Assembly (NCBI RefSeq): GCF_021654035.1
Contig: NZ_JAJPDW010000005.1
Span: 62,001-126,000 of the forward strand
DNA length: 64,000 bases
Source of the DNA: Microbacterium aurantiacum
GTDB taxonomy: Bacteria; Actinomycetota; Actinomycetes; Actinomycetales; Microbacteriaceae
Reading direction: 5' to 3'
Part shown: one piece after another, positions 45,162 through 54,407 of the stretch
Numbering within the stretch: position 1 is the first letter of the stretch
Layout of the letters: each line of letters opens with the position of its first letter
Translations under genes and position numbers: made by a program
The notes under the pieces: generated by a model
The model's input: the letters and a program-made list of their open reading frames with translations, nothing else
Told to the model about the DNA's origin: nothing
Database searches by the model: none

Positions 45162-45928
45162 TGATGGCTCGGTCTCTGCGTCGCGCATCGCCGGAGAAGT
45201 CGCGTCCGAGCGCCTTCTGGCCGCTCGCCGCGGTCGCCGTGCCGCTGATCAGCGTGCTGATGAAGATCGAGATCGAGGGAGCCGAGAAGCTTCCTCGCGA
45301 CGGAGCGTACGTCCTCGCCCCGAACCACTACTCGGAGGTCGACCCGCTCGCCGTCGCCCTCGCGGTGTGGCGCATGGGCCGCGCCCCCCGGTTCATGGCG
45401 AAGGAGAGCCTCTTCCGCGTCCCCGTCCTCGGCTGGATCCTCCGGAGCACCGGCATGGTGCCCGTGGCGCGGTCCTCCTCCGCGTCGGCGGCGCGGCAGA
45501 CGCTGGAGGCCGCCGAGACCCTCGTCCGTCACGGACGCGGGGTGATCGTGTACCCCGAAGGCACGCTCACGCGCGAGCCGGGTCTGTGGCCGATGCGCGG
45601 CAAGACCGGTGCCGCGCGGCTGGCTCTCGCCGGCGGCATACCGGTGGTCCCGATGGCGCACTGGGGCGTGCAGCAGGTCATGCCCCGCTACGGGAAGTTC
45701 CGGGTGTGGCCTCTGCGTCGTCGTGTGCAGGTGATCGTCGGCGATCCGATCGACCTCGCCGCCCGGGGAGCCACCCTGGCCCGACCGGGCACGTTGATCG
45801 CGGCCACGGACGACGTGATGGGGGAGATCTCCGCACTTCTCTCGCAGCTCCGCGGCGAGCCTGCTCCGCCCGGCCGATGGGATCCCAGCCAACATGGGCA
45901 GAAGGAGACCGGTCGCCTTGACCCGTAG
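45161..45928 (+). CDS. plsC: 1-acyl-sn-glycerol-3-phosphate acyltransferase
   Basis: 255 aa. Acyltransferase motif I is PNHYSEVDPLA (H-x4-D), motif III VYPEGTLTREPG, and motif IV IPVVPMAHWG. A hydrophobic segment near residues 17-34 likely associates with the membrane. It makes phosphatidic acid for phospholipids. Two ATGs in a row (45161 and 45164); the first overlaps the murA stop as TGATG. Confidence 0.92.
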   Translation: MMARSLRRASPEKSRPSAFWPLAAVAVPLISVLMKIEIEGAEKLPRDGAYVLAPNHYSEVDPLAVALAVWRMGRAPRFMAKESLFRVPVLGWILRSTGMVPVARSSSASAARQTLEAAETLVRHGRGVIVYPEGTLTREPGLWPMRGKTGAARLALAGGIPVVPMAHWGVQQVMPRYGKFRVWPLRRRVQVIVGDPIDLAARGATLARPGTLIAATDDVMGEISALLSQLRGEPAPPGRWDPSQHGQKETGRLDP

Positions 45929-47054
45929 ACAGGATTCCTCCCGCCCCCGCGTCACCGTCATCGGCGCGGGCAGCTGGGGCACGACGTTCGGAAAGATCCT
46001 CGCCGACGGCGGCGCACACGTGACGATGTGGGCGCGGCGGCCGGAGCTCGCGGCGGAGATCCAAGAGGCCAAGCGCAACACGGAGTACCTGCCCGGGGTG
46101 AACCTGCCGCGGGAGATGTCCGCGACGCACCATCTTCCCGAGGCGCTCGAGGGCGCCGAGCAGGTGTACCTCTCGATCCCGAGCCAGGCCGTTCGCCAGA
46201 ACCTGAAGGCCCTGCGCCCGCTCCTCCTGCGCACCGAAGCGCCCGTCGTCTCGCTCATGAAGGGCGTCGAGAAGAGGACCGGGCTCCGGATGAGCCAGGT
46301 GATCGAGCAGGAGCTGCACTGCGATCCCGCGCGGATCGCCGTCGCCTCGGGTCCGAACCTCGCCCTCGAGATCGCCCGCGAGCAGCCGACCGCCGCCGTC
46401 ATCTCCTCGACCGACCAGGACACGGCCGACGCCGTCGCCCGACGGTGCCGCAACCGGTACTTCCGGACGTTCGTGAACACCGACGTGACCGGCACCGAGT
46501 TCGGCGGGGTGTTGAAGAACCTCATCGCGGTCGCCATCGGAATCGTCGACGGCGTCGGATACGGCGAGAACACGAAAGCATCGATCATCACGCGCGGACT
46601 GGTGGAGATGACCGATTTCGCGGTCGCCTACGGCGCCCAGCCCGGCACCCTCCAGGGCCTCGCGGGCCTCGGTGACCTCATCGCCACCTGCCAGTCGCCC
46701 CTCAGCCGCAACAACACAGCCGGGAGGCTGCTCGGACAGGGCTACTCCTTCCAGGACGTGGTGAAGCAGATGCAGCAGACCGCCGAGGGTCTCGCGTCGG
46801 TCGCCCCGATTCTCCAGCTCGCCCGCGAAGTGGGCGTGCAGATGCCGATCGTGGAGCAGGTGAAGATGGTGCTGGACGGGACGATGGACCCGCGGGACAT
46901 CGCACCGCACCTGACGACCGATGACGACACCCCGCAGGGGGAGAGGACACAGCATGGACAGGCCGGCGGTGGTGGTGCTCTTCGGAGGTCGCTCCAGCGA
47001 GCATTCGATCAGTTCCGCCACGGCGGGCGGGGTCCTGCGCGCGATCGATCGTGA
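45918..47054 (+). CDS. gpsA: Glycerol-3-phosphate dehydrogenase [NAD(P)+]
   Basis: 378 aa from TTG 45918; ATG 45894 is an alternative. The TTG is favoured because AAGGAG ends 10 nt before it. The NAD motif is VTVIGAGSWGTTFGK. The catalytic region is GVLKNLIAVAIGIVDGVGYGENTKA, with LAGLGDLIATCQSPLSRNN. It makes the glycerol-3-phosphate backbone for PlsC. The frame has no stop before ddl and continues 101 bp into it, adding about 34 residues of Arg/Gly-rich, unconserved sequence. Confidence 0.93.
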   Translation: MTRRQDSSRPRVTVIGAGSWGTTFGKILADGGAHVTMWARRPELAAEIQEAKRNTEYLPGVNLPREMSATHHLPEALEGAEQVYLSIPSQAVRQNLKALRPLLLRTEAPVVSLMKGVEKRTGLRMSQVIEQELHCDPARIAVASGPNLALEIAREQPTAAVISSTDQDTADAVARRCRNRYFRTFVNTDVTGTEFGGVLKNLIAVAIGIVDGVGYGENTKASIITRGLVEMTDFAVAYGAQPGTLQGLAGLGDLIATCQSPLSRNNTAGRLLGQGYSFQDVVKQMQQTAEGLASVAPILQLAREVGVQMPIVEQVKMVLDGTMDPRDIAPHLTTDDDTPQGERTQHGQAGGGGALRRSLQRAFDQFRHGGRGPARDRS

Positions 47055-48048
47055 CCGCTATCAGGTGATCCCGGTGGGCATCACCCGTGACGGGATCTTC
47101 GTCCTGGAGGTGGACGACCCGGACCGCTTCGCCATGAGTGCGGGTCGGCTGCCCGAGGTGGTCGACAACGGCACACGCGTCCTCTGGCCCGAAGGCGGGG
47201 GAGACCAGACCCTCCGGGTGCGTCACGCCGACGGCACCACGGCGGAGCTCGGACGCGTCGATGTGGTGCTCCCGATCCTCCACGGCGTCCACGGCGAAGA
47301 CGGCACGGTCCAGGGGTTCCTCGACACGCTTCGCCTGCCGTACGCCGGTGGCGGCGTCCTCGACTCGGCGCTGTGCATGGACAAGCACTTTATGAAGATC
47401 GTGCTCGCGGCCGCGGGAGTCCCCGTGACGCCGTGGGTCACCGTCACGCGTCGCCGGTGGACTCGCGAGCCGGACGTCGTCCGGGCCGAGGCCGCGGACC
47501 TCGGCGCCACGGTCTTCGTCAAACCGGCCCGCGCGGGCTCGAGCGTCGGCGTGTCGAAGGTCCACGAACCCGGCGAACTGGGTGCGGCGCTCGAAGTCGC
47601 CTTCGCCGAGGACGACAAGGTGCTGATCGAGACCGCGATCGTCGGCCGCGAGGTCGAGGTCGCCATCCTCGAAGGACGCGACGGCGCAGCGCCGCGGGCT
47701 TCGCTGCCGGGCGAGATCGTCCTGACCACGCGGGAGTTCTACGACTTCGAGGGCAAGTACCTCGGCGGCGACGGCGCCGAGGTCGTGTGCCCCGCGGACC
47801 TGAGCGCAGCCGCGGTCGATGCGGTCCAGAGCCTCGGAGTCCGCGCGTTCGAGGCTGTCGACGGCCGGGGTCTGGCGCGGGTGGACTTCTTCGCCACACC
47901 CGACGGGAAGCTCGTGGTGAACGAGCTGAACACGATGCCCGGGTTCACACCCATCTCGATGTTCCCGAAGTGCTGGATCGCCTCGGGGATGAGCTACGCG
48001 GAACTCATCTCCGAGCTGGTCGACACGGCTCTCGAACGCGTGTCCTGA
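46954..48048 (+). CDS. ddl: D-alanine--D-alanine ligase
   Basis: 364 aa ATP-grasp ligase. The N-terminal VVVLFGGRSSEHSISSATA and later LPILHGVHGEDGTVQGFLD, MDKHFMK and FVKPARAGSSVGVSKV are diagnostic. ELNTMPGFTPISMFPKCW holds the metal-binding Asn/Glu. It supplies D-Ala-D-Ala for lipid II. ATG 46954 (MDRPAVVV) has GGGGAGAGGA upstream and lies inside the gpsA frame. Confidence 0.96.
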   Translation: MDRPAVVVLFGGRSSEHSISSATAGGVLRAIDRDRYQVIPVGITRDGIFVLEVDDPDRFAMSAGRLPEVVDNGTRVLWPEGGGDQTLRVRHADGTTAELGRVDVVLPILHGVHGEDGTVQGFLDTLRLPYAGGGVLDSALCMDKHFMKIVLAAAGVPVTPWVTVTRRRWTREPDVVRAEAADLGATVFVKPARAGSSVGVSKVHEPGELGAALEVAFAEDDKVLIETAIVGREVEVAILEGRDGAAPRASLPGEIVLTTREFYDFEGKYLGGDGAEVVCPADLSAAAVDAVQSLGVRAFEAVDGRGLARVDFFATPDGKLVVNELNTMPGFTPISMFPKCWIASGMSYAELISELVDTALERVS

Positions 48049-48537
48049 TCACCCCTCGACGTCGGGGGCGTCTCCGCGCTCGAGGCAGCGTGATCCATCG
48101 GTGGGTAGGACGGAGACCAGGGCGGACAGTCGGTCCAGCACCTCCGCGCTCGAGACGCGTTCGTTGTCGAGGTAGAGCTCGACCGCCGGCATCCGACCGA
48201 ACGTCGTCACCCGGTAGCGCGGGGCGTCGGACTCGTCGATGACCCAGTCCACCCCCGCCACCGTCTGGCAGGGGAGCGTTGTCGGTCCGATCGGCTCGAG
48301 CCCGCAGGTGAAGAGGATCGACGCACTCGGCTCGCCCCACGCGGCCGTGGCCTGGGCGTCCGTCCACCGTCGTGGTTCGCCGTCCACCTGGTCGGGCAGA
48401 CGCACCATCACGTCCGCGCACGCAGGATCGTTCGACTGCGGGGCCGCTTCCATCGCGATCGTGGGGGCGCACCCCGCCGACGCGGCCAGGGTCGCGGCGA
48501 GGGCGGATGCCGTCAGCAGCCGGGAGAATGCACGCAC
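48049..48537 (-). CDS. DUF3515 lipoprotein
   Basis: 162 aa. The signal peptide ends in a lipobox (AASAGC, Cys23). The mature part has DVMVRLPDQVDGEPRRWTDAQATAAWG and VDWVIDESDAPRYRVTTFGR, characteristic of DUF3515, a small actinobacterial family often encoded between ddl and thiL as here. Four further cysteines could form disulfides. Its stop lies next to that of convergent ddl. GTG 48537 has TAGCCT 6 nt upstream. Confidence 0.86.
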   Translation of the reverse strand: MRAFSRLLTASALAATLAASAGCAPTIAMEAAPQSNDPACADVMVRLPDQVDGEPRRWTDAQATAAWGEPSASILFTCGLEPIGPTTLPCQTVAGVDWVIDESDAPRYRVTTFGRMPAVELYLDNERVSSAEVLDRLSALVSVLPTDGSRCLERGDAPDVEG

Positions 48538-48543
48538 GTTCCC

Positions 48544-48553
48544 AGGCTAACCT
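48544..48553. promoter_or_regulatory. Overlapping divergent -10 boxes, DUF3515 gene / thiL
   Basis: AGGCTAACCT reads as TAACCT on the plus strand (48548-48553, 7 nt before the thiL ATG) and TAGCCT on the minus strand (48544-48549, 6 nt before GTG 48537). The two hexamers share the central TA. Confidence 0.6.
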
Positions 48554-48560
48554 GGAGCGG

Positions 48561-49550
48561 ATGACCGGATCCGATGCCCGCGTGGGCGACCTCGACGAGC
48601 GCACGGTCCTCGCCCACATCCTGGACAGGGTCGGCCCGTCGGACGCGCTGCTCGGTCCCGGCGACGACGCCGCCGTGCTCGCCGCACCCGGCGGTCGGAT
48701 CGTGGCGAGCGTCGACACCCTCGTCCACGGACCCGACTTCCGAACCGCCTGGACCGACGGATTCTCGCTCGGGTGGAAGGCGGCCGCCGTGAACCTCGCG
48801 GACATCGCGGCCATGGGTGCCCGTCCCACGTCCCTGCTGGTCGCCTTGGCGATGCCGCCCGAGACGACGCTGGGGGAGGTCGGCGCCATCGCCGACGGGC
48901 TCCGGGCCGCGTGCGCGGAGCTCGCGCCGGGCTGCGCGGTGGACGGCGGAGACCTGGCCGTCTCCGACACGCTGACCGTCGCGGTGACCGCCCTGGGCGT
49001 GCTCGAGGGAAGCGGACCCGTCACGCGCTCGGGCGCCCGCGACGGAGATGTGCTCGCCGTGAGCGGCCGTCTCGGCCCCGCCGCACGGGGCCTGTCCCTG
49101 CTGTTCGAACGCTTCCGCGACGGCGAAGGGCGACCGATCCCTCCGCGTACCGCAGATCTCACTGCTGACGAACGCGGCGATCTCGACGCCCAGCTCCGTC
49201 CCCGACCGCCGATCGCCGACGGACGGCGCGCGGCGGAGGCGGGCGCGACGGCCATGATGGACGTCTCGGACGGTCTGCTGCTGGATGCCGCCCGGATGGC
49301 CCGCGCATCTTCGGTGACGCTCGACATCGATTCCGCCGCGCTCGGAGGAGACGCATCGACCGCCCTCACCGGCGGCGAGGACCACGCGCTCCTGGCGACC
49401 TTTCCGGCGGGCGTCCGGCTCCCGGGGTCGTTCGCCGCCATCGGCCGTGTCCGTGACGGCGCGGCTCCCGGGGTGCTCGTCGACGGCGAGGAGCCCCGCG
49501 GCCGCGGGGGCTGGGATCCCTATCAGGACTGGGATCGCGGGCGGGGCTGA
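48561..49550 (+). CDS. thiL: Thiamine-monophosphate kinase
   Basis: 329 aa AIR-synthase-like kinase that makes thiamine diphosphate. GPGDDAAVLAAPGGR, WKAAAVNLADIAAMGARPTSLL and AMMDVSDGLLLDAARMA hold the metal and nucleotide contacts. TGGEDHALLATFP closes the active site. The ATG lies 7 nt after TAACCT. Its 3' end overlaps convergent rsmD by 28 bp. Confidence 0.95.
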   Translation: MTGSDARVGDLDERTVLAHILDRVGPSDALLGPGDDAAVLAAPGGRIVASVDTLVHGPDFRTAWTDGFSLGWKAAAVNLADIAAMGARPTSLLVALAMPPETTLGEVGAIADGLRAACAELAPGCAVDGGDLAVSDTLTVAVTALGVLEGSGPVTRSGARDGDVLAVSGRLGPAARGLSLLFERFRDGEGRPIPPRTADLTADERGDLDAQLRPRPPIADGRRAAEAGATAMMDVSDGLLLDAARMARASSVTLDIDSAALGGDASTALTGGEDHALLATFPAGVRLPGSFAAIGRVRDGAAPGVLVDGEEPRGRGGWDPYQDWDRGRG

Positions 49551-50119
49551 TCCTCGGAGTCGCCGACGGCGGCATGCCAGACCGTGGTGTCTCCGTACCG
49601 CTTCTCCCGAAGGGGCGCGAGCGAGTGCGGCCAGCGCGGCGGATCCGACCGCGACGCCCGCTCGACGACGACGCGACCGCCGTCGGCGAGCAGACCGCCG
49701 ACTCGATCGAGGCACGTCGCGAGGTCGGTCGCCGACAGATCGTAGGGCGGATCGATGAACACCAGGTCCCACGCGCCGCGTGCGGCGGCCAGATAGGCAT
49801 CCACCGCGCGTCGGTGCACCCTGATCTCCGCGGCCGATCCCACCGCCTTGCGCACCCGGGCCGCGTTCGCGGAGATGATCGCGGCCGCCTGCGGTGCCTT
49901 CTCGACGAGATCGACGCTCGTCGCTCCGCGGCTGATCGCTTCGAGCCCCAGCGCCCCGGAGCCGGCGTACAGATCCAGCACCCGCGCCCCCGATACGAGA
50001 TCCGCGGCCTCGAGTGCGGAGAAGATCGACTCGCGCACACGATCACTCGTCGGTCGCGTGCCGGACGCCGGCACATCCAGGCGGACGGAGCCGGCGCGTC
50101 CGGAGATGATGCGGGTCAC
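49523..50119 (-). CDS. rsmD: 16S rRNA (guanine(966)-N(2))-methyltransferase RsmD
   Basis: 198 aa. The SAM motif is RVLDLYAGSGALGLEAISRG, and the catalytic motif DPPYDL is the (D/N)PPY of N2-methyltransferases. RPTSDRVRESIFSAL at the N-terminus is diagnostic for RsmD. GTG 50119 (VTRIISG) has TATCGT 6 nt upstream. It is commonly found near recG and coaD, as here. Confidence 0.94.
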   Translation of the reverse strand: MTRIISGRAGSVRLDVPASGTRPTSDRVRESIFSALEAADLVSGARVLDLYAGSGALGLEAISRGATSVDLVEKAPQAAAIISANAARVRKAVGSAAEIRVHRRAVDAYLAAARGAWDLVFIDPPYDLSATDLATCLDRVGGLLADGGRVVVERASRSDPPRWPHSLAPLREKRYGDTTVWHAAVGDSEDQPRPRSQS

Positions 50120-50125
50120 ACGTCC

Positions 50126-50145
50126 ACGATAGCGATCGCTATGAT
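50126..50145. promoter_or_regulatory. Palindromic divergent promoter, rsmD / lipoprotein
   Basis: The perfect palindrome ATAGCGATCGCTAT (50129-50142) connects two -10 boxes: TATCGT on the minus strand (50126-50131, leaderless for rsmD) and TATGAT on the plus strand (50140-50145) for the gene at 50184. Confidence 0.5.
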
Positions 50146-50183
50146 CGCCCCGGGGGCGGAGTGAACGAACGCGGAGGTTCGAT

Positions 50184-50771
50184 ATGAACGGTCGTCTACG
50201 TCTGACCCTGCTCGCGACGATGTGCGCCGGCGCCTTCCTCCTCGGAGGGTGCGCCGCCGAAGGCGGTGGGACCACCCCGACGGCGGCGGCTCCCGCATCC
50301 GCCACCCCGACCCCCGACCCCGAGCCGACCGCGGAGCCCGATCCTCCGGCATCCTCGGCGGTCCTCCCCACCGACTGCGGGACGCTCGCGAGCGACGCGA
50401 CCCGCGCGGAGACCGTCGGCGACATGACGCTGCAGAGCGACGGCGCCGACTTCGTCCGCCCCGCCCCGGACGGCGCCGCACTCGCCCTCGGCTGCGACTG
50501 GATCGTCGGCGAGGCGAGCGGTGTCCTCCTGCTGATCAGCACCGCGGATGACGCGGCGGTGACGGCGGGGCTGGACGCCTTGACCGCGGACGGGTGGGAA
50601 TGCCAGCCGGCGGAGGATTTCGGTGCGCAGTTCTGCCAGGTGGCCGGTGGCACGCCGGAGACGGAAGAGGTCATCGTCGCCCGGGAGGACGTGTGGATCT
50701 ATCTGTCGTCCGTGAACCGGAACGCCCGGGCCTTCCTCTCGGAGATCGTCGCCGACATCTTCCCCGCGTGA
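50184..50771 (+). CDS. Hypothetical lipoprotein, paralogue of 9725-10315
   Basis: 195 aa. Lipobox LLGGC (Cys23), then a Thr/Pro/Ala/Glu-rich linker of about 40 residues and a C-terminal domain. Landmarks of that domain are Cys near its start (PTDCGTL), C-x-W (LGCDWIV), A-x(n)-L-x(n)-DGW-E-C and a late VWIYLSS strand. Order and spacing resemble the lipoprotein at 9725-10315. GGAGG lies about 7 nt before the ATG. No function known. Confidence 0.8.
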   Translation: MNGRLRLTLLATMCAGAFLLGGCAAEGGGTTPTAAAPASATPTPDPEPTAEPDPPASSAVLPTDCGTLASDATRAETVGDMTLQSDGADFVRPAPDGAALALGCDWIVGEASGVLLLISTADDAAVTAGLDALTADGWECQPAEDFGAQFCQVAGGTPETEEVIVAREDVWIYLSSVNRNARAFLSEIVADIFPA

Positions 50772-50800
50772 CCCGGGCAGGCGGTGTCCGACCCGGAATC

Positions 50801-50806
50801 TAGACT
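50801..50806 (+). promoter_or_regulatory. Leaderless-type -10 (TAGACT) for recG
   Basis: Six nucleotides before ATG 50813. Confidence 0.5.
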
Positions 50807-50812
50807 CGAGGC

Positions 50813-53026
50813 ATGACGCCGCTCACGCTCGACTCGCGACTGAGCGCAGCGGTGGGCGAGAAGACCGCGAAGGCCTTCGACCGTGCTTTCGGCATGAAGA
50901 CGGTCGCCGATCTCCTCCAGCACTATCCGCGCCGCTACGCCCGCCGAGGCGAGCTGACGCCCATCATGGCGCTGCCGGTGGGGGAGCCTGTGACGATCGT
51001 CGCCGAGGTCCGGCGCGTCCGGGAGCGCCGCATGCGCCAGCGCAGCGGTCTGATCCTCGAGGTCGTCATCAGCGACGGGATCGGCGAGATCACGCTCACC
51101 TTCTTCAACCAGGCCTGGCGGGCGAAGGACCTCGTTCCCGGACGGAGGGGCATCTTCGCCGGGAAGGTCGGGCAGTACCGCGACACCCTCCAGCTGGCAC
51201 ACCCCGATTACCAGCTCTTCGACGATGCGGCGACGGCCATGCAGACCGCTCAGGCCAACGCGAACCTGCCGATCCCGATCTATCCCGCGACGGCCTCGGT
51301 CTCCAGCTGGAAGGTCGCGACCGTCGTCGAGCTGGTCCTCGACGGCCTGGGCGAGGTGTCCGAGCCCCTGCCTCCGGACTTCCGGGAACGCATGCACCTC
51401 CTCGATGCCCGCACCGCGATCGAGATCATCCACCGTCCGCGCAGCTTCGACGAGATTGATGCGGCGCGCCAGACGCTGCGCATGCACGAGGCATTCATCC
51501 TGCAGTCGGCGCTCCTGCAACAGCGCGCCTTCGTGCGTTCCTGGGGGGCGACCCCCCGCGAACCGGGTGCGCTGCGGGAGGCGTTCGACTCCGCACTGCC
51601 GTTCGAACTCACCCCCGACCAGGTGGACGTCGGTGCCGAGATCGAGGGTGACCTCCGCCGGGCGCACCCGATGAACCGACTCGTCCAGGGCGAAGTCGGA
51701 TCGGGCAAGACCCTCGTCGCCCTCCGCGCCATGCTCCAGGTGGCGGACTCCGGCGGCCAGGCGGCGCTCATCGCCCCCACGGAGGTCCTGGCCGGGCAGC
51801 ACCTGCGATCGATCACGCGGATGCTCGGTCCGAAGCTGGCGCCCGAGCTGATGCCGACACTCCTGACCGGTCAGATGTCGGCGCAGGAGCGGCGGAAAGC
51901 GGCGCTCCGTGTCGCGTCCGGTCAGGCGCGGATCGTCGTCGGGACCCACGCGCTCCTCAGCGCCTCGACCACCTTCGCCGACCTCGGACTGGTCGTCGTG
52001 GACGAGCAGCACCGGTTCGGGGTCGCCCAGCGCGAGGCGCTCCGCGCGAAGGGTCAGGCTCCGCACACGCTGGTCCTCACGGCCACGCCGATCCCGCGCA
52101 CCGTCGCGATGACGGTCTTCGGCGACCTCGACGTCTCCACCATCCGGACCATGCCGGAAGGACGGGCGGGGATCAGCACCCACGTGGCGCCCCTCGCCGA
52201 GCATCCGAGTTGGTTTGCGCGCGTCTGGGACCGCATCGTCGAGGAGGTCGCGGCCGGTCGTCAGGCCTTCGTCGTCTGCGCCGCGATCGATGCGGACGCA
52301 CTGACCGGCGCCGACGCCGTGACCGACGAAGACGCCCCCGAGGCGACGGACGATGCGCCGGACACCGTCGGCGACACCGTGAACGGCGCGGAGGTCACCT
52401 TGCCCGCGAGGACGCGGTGGGGTGTCGCGCAGGTGATCGACCTGCTGTCGAGGCATCCGTCGTACGCGACGCTCCGGGTCGAACCGCTCCACGGCAAGAT
52501 GCCGGCCGACGAGAAGGACGCCGTGATGCAGGCGTTCGCGCGCGGAGACATCGATGTGCTCGTGGCGACGACCGTGATCGAAGTCGGTGTCGACGTCCCC
52601 AATGCGTCGACGATGGTGATCCTCGAAGCCGACCGCTTCGGGGTGTCTCAGCTTCACCAGCTTCGCGGCCGTGTGGGGCGCGGGGGTGTGCCGGGTCTCT
52701 GCCTGCTCGTTACCGAGGCGAAGATCGGCTCGTCATCCCGCTCGCGCGTCGAGGCCGTCGCGTCCACGCTCGACGGCTTCCACCTCGCGGAGGTCGATCT
52801 CGAACTTCGTGGTGAGGGCGATGTACTCGGCGATCTGCAGTCGGGCGCGCGTTCCTCCCTGCGCCTCCTCCGCGTCGTCACGGATGCCGAGCTCATCCTC
52901 GTGGCCCGGCACGCTGCGGAGAAGGTCCTGACCGACGACCCCGCCCTCGTCCGGCATCCTGGACTCGCGGAGGCGGTCGAGCGCCGCATGAGCGCGGAGG
53001 AGCGCGCGGCACTCGGACGATCCTGA
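50813..53026 (+). CDS. recG: ATP-dependent DNA helicase RecG
   Basis: 737 aa superfamily 2 helicase that remodels stalled forks and Holliday junctions. The N-terminal wedge domain (OB fold) spans about residues 50-160. Helicase motifs are GEVGSGKT (Walker A), VVDEQHRFG (DEQH box), [11 protein letters not shown] and [15 protein letters not shown] with [10 protein letters not shown]. An acidic insertion of about 35 residues (near [19 protein letters not shown]) interrupts the second helicase domain between conserved blocks; it is low-complexity and probably a surface loop. Confidence 0.96.
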   Translation: MTPLTLDSRLSAAVGEKTAKAFDRAFGMKTVADLLQHYPRRYARRGELTPIMALPVGEPVTIVAEVRRVRERRMRQRSGLILEVVISDGIGEITLTFFNQAWRAKDLVPGRRGIFAGKVGQYRDTLQLAHPDYQLFDDAATAMQTAQANANLPIPIYPATASVSSWKVATVVELVLDGLGEVSEPLPPDFRERMHLLDARTAIEIIHRPRSFDEIDAARQTLRMHEAFILQSALLQQRAFVRSWGATPREPGALREAFDSALPFELTPDQVDVGAEIEGDLRRAHPMNRLVQGEVGSGKTLVALRAMLQVADSGGQAALIAPTEVLAGQHLRSITRMLGPKLAPELMPTLLTGQMSAQERRKAALRVASGQARIVVGTHALLSASTTFADLGLVVVDEQHRFGVAQREALRAKGQAPHTLVLTATPIPRTVAMTVFGDLDVSTIRTMPEGRAGISTHVAPLAEHPSWFARVWDRIVEEVAAGRQAFVVCAAIDADALTGADAVTDEDAPEATDDAPDTVGDTVNGAEVTLPARTRWGVAQVIDLLSRHPSYATLRVEPLHGKMPADEKDAVMQAFARGDIDVLVATTVIEVGVDVPNASTMVILEADRFGVSQLHQLRGRVGRGGVPGLCLLVTEAKIGSSSRSRVEAVASTLDGFHLAEVDLELRGEGDVLGDLQSGARSSLRLLRVVTDAELILVARHAAEKVLTDDPALVRHPGLAEAVERRMSAEERAALGRS

Positions 53027-53039
53027 GGTCGCCCACCGT

Positions 53040-53045
53040 TAGGCT
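53040..53045 (+). promoter_or_regulatory. Leaderless-type -10 (TAGGCT) for coaD
   Basis: Seven nucleotides before ATG 53053. Confidence 0.5.
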
Positions 53046-53052
53046 GAGCCGC

Positions 53053-53595
53053 ATGAACAGCCGGATCGCCGTCGTTCCCGGGTCCTTCGACCCACCCACA
53101 CTCGGTCATCTTGACGTGATCCGTCGCGCGGCGGCCCTCTACGACCAGCTCCACGTGCTGGTGGTGCACAATCCGGAGAAGGAGGCGATGCTTCCCATCG
53201 CCCAGCGGTTGGCCCTCCTCGAGCAGGCCATCTCCGACGAGCAGATCGCGGGGGACGTGGTGGTCGCATCCTGGAGTGTCGGGCTTCTGGTGGACTACGC
53301 CACGGACGTCGGCGCCGGCGTTCTGGTGAAGGGGATCCGCTCGCAGGTGGACGTCGCCTACGAGACGCCGATGGCCATCGTCAATCGCCACCTGGCCCAC
53401 GTCGAAACCGTCTTCCTGCTTCCGGACCCCGCCCATGCACTGGTGTCGAGCTCGCTCGTGCGTCAGGTTGCCGCTCTCGGCGGTGACGTTTCGCCGTTCG
53501 TCCCGGATGCCGTGGCGCGTTTCCTGGATCGAGGCGGCGACGGGCGTGCGGCCGATCCACAGACCGGCGCCGATAGCATGGACGATCGTGGCTAG
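53053..53595 (+). CDS. coaD: Phosphopantetheine adenylyltransferase
   Basis: 180 aa nucleotidyltransferase of coenzyme A synthesis. [16 protein letters not shown] carries the T/HxGH motif, [15 protein letters not shown] the substrate site, and [18 protein letters not shown] the ISSSxVR-type motif. The last ~15 residues after VARFLD are unconserved and overlap the start of the next gene by 8 bp. Confidence 0.95.
   Translation: MNSRIAVVPGSFDPPTLGHLDVIRRAAALYDQLHVLVVHNPEKEAMLPIAQRLALLEQAISDEQIAGDVVVASWSVGLLVDYATDVGAGVLVKGIRSQVDVAYETPMAIVNRHLAHVETVFLLPDPAHALVSSSLVRQVAALGGDVSPFVPDAVARFLDRGGDGRAADPQTGADSMDDRG
53574..53579 (+). promoter_or_regulatory. Leaderless-type -10 (TAGCAT) inside coaD for yceD
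   Basis: Eight nucleotides before GTG 53588, within the coaD reading frame. Confidence 0.35.
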
Positions 53596-54130
53596 AAAGC
53601 ATGTGAACGGTCCGCTCGTGATCCCGGTGCGCGACATCATGTATCGCCCCGGCGAGATGCGGGAGCACGACCTCGCCCTTCCGGTTCCGGAGAAGTGGGG
53701 CGAGGGCCTGGTCTCGGTCGCCCAGGGGGAGGAACTCGTCGTACGTCTCCGTCTGGAGTCGGTCCACGAGGGGATTCTGGCCACCGCGGAGCTCGACACG
53801 CGGTACTCCGGAGTGTGCGGTCGATGCCTCACCGATATCGCCGAGCCCGTCGAAGTCGAGATCCAGGAGCTTTTCGCGTATTCTGGGTCGGAAGAAACTG
53901 ACTTCGAGGTTCAAGACGACCACGTGGATCTTGAAACTCCGGTCAGGGATGCGATCGTCCTGTCGCTTCCGTTTCAGCCGGTGTGTCAGCCGGATTGCCC
54001 CGGTCTTGATCCGGCCACGGGCGAGAGGCTGGCCGTGAGCACCGGCTCACCGCAGGGTGAGCCCATCGATTCGCGCTGGGCCGCGCTGCAGGACTACACC
54101 CCAGACCACGACACCGACGCCCGACCGTGA
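53588..54130 (+). CDS. YceD/DUF177 family protein
   Basis: 180 aa. The DUF177 domain has [22 protein letters not shown] at the start. Cysteine pairs lie in VCGRCLTDI and VCQPDCPGL, a likely metal site. Members are linked to ribosomal 23S rRNA or membrane lipid functions in other bacteria and sit next to rpmF almost universally, as here. GTG 53588 overlaps coaD by 8 bp. Confidence 0.9.
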   Translation: MARKHVNGPLVIPVRDIMYRPGEMREHDLALPVPEKWGEGLVSVAQGEELVVRLRLESVHEGILATAELDTRYSGVCGRCLTDIAEPVEVEIQELFAYSGSEETDFEVQDDHVDLETPVRDAIVLSLPFQPVCQPDCPGLDPATGERLAVSTGSPQGEPIDSRWAALQDYTPDHDTDARP

Positions 54131-54163
54131 GGTCACGGCGCCCCCGACAGAAGAGAGTCAGCC

Positions 54164-54373
54164 ATGGCAGGTAACCCCCCGAAGCGGAAAGTCTCCCGTT
54201 CGAACACCCGCTCGCGCCGCGCGCAGTGGAAGGCCGAGGCCCCCACGCTGGTGAAGACCATCGAGAACGGCAAGGTCGTCTACAGCCGTCCCCACCAGGC
54301 GAAGGTCGTCACGGACTCGCAGGGCACGGAGCTGTTCCTGGAGTACAAGGGCCGGAAGGTCGCCGACGTCTGA
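54164..54373 (+). CDS. rpmF: 50S ribosomal protein L32
   Basis: 69 aa. [24 protein letters not shown] is the conserved N-terminus (recognised over this length). There is no Cys cluster, so this is the zinc-free (C-minus) form. 33 bp after yceD, 34 bp before rnc. Confidence 0.96.
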   Translation: MAGNPPKRKVSRSNTRSRRAQWKAEAPTLVKTIENGKVVYSRPHQAKVVTDSQGTELFLEYKGRKVADV

Positions 54374-54407
54374 TCACGTCCGCGCGGAGGCCCCCTCCGT
54401 CGCGGCG

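Noticed and set aside
52320-52430. Acidic low-complexity stretch in recG as a frameshift
   Set aside because: Frame is kept and helicase motifs continue normally on both sides; it is an in-frame insertion loop.
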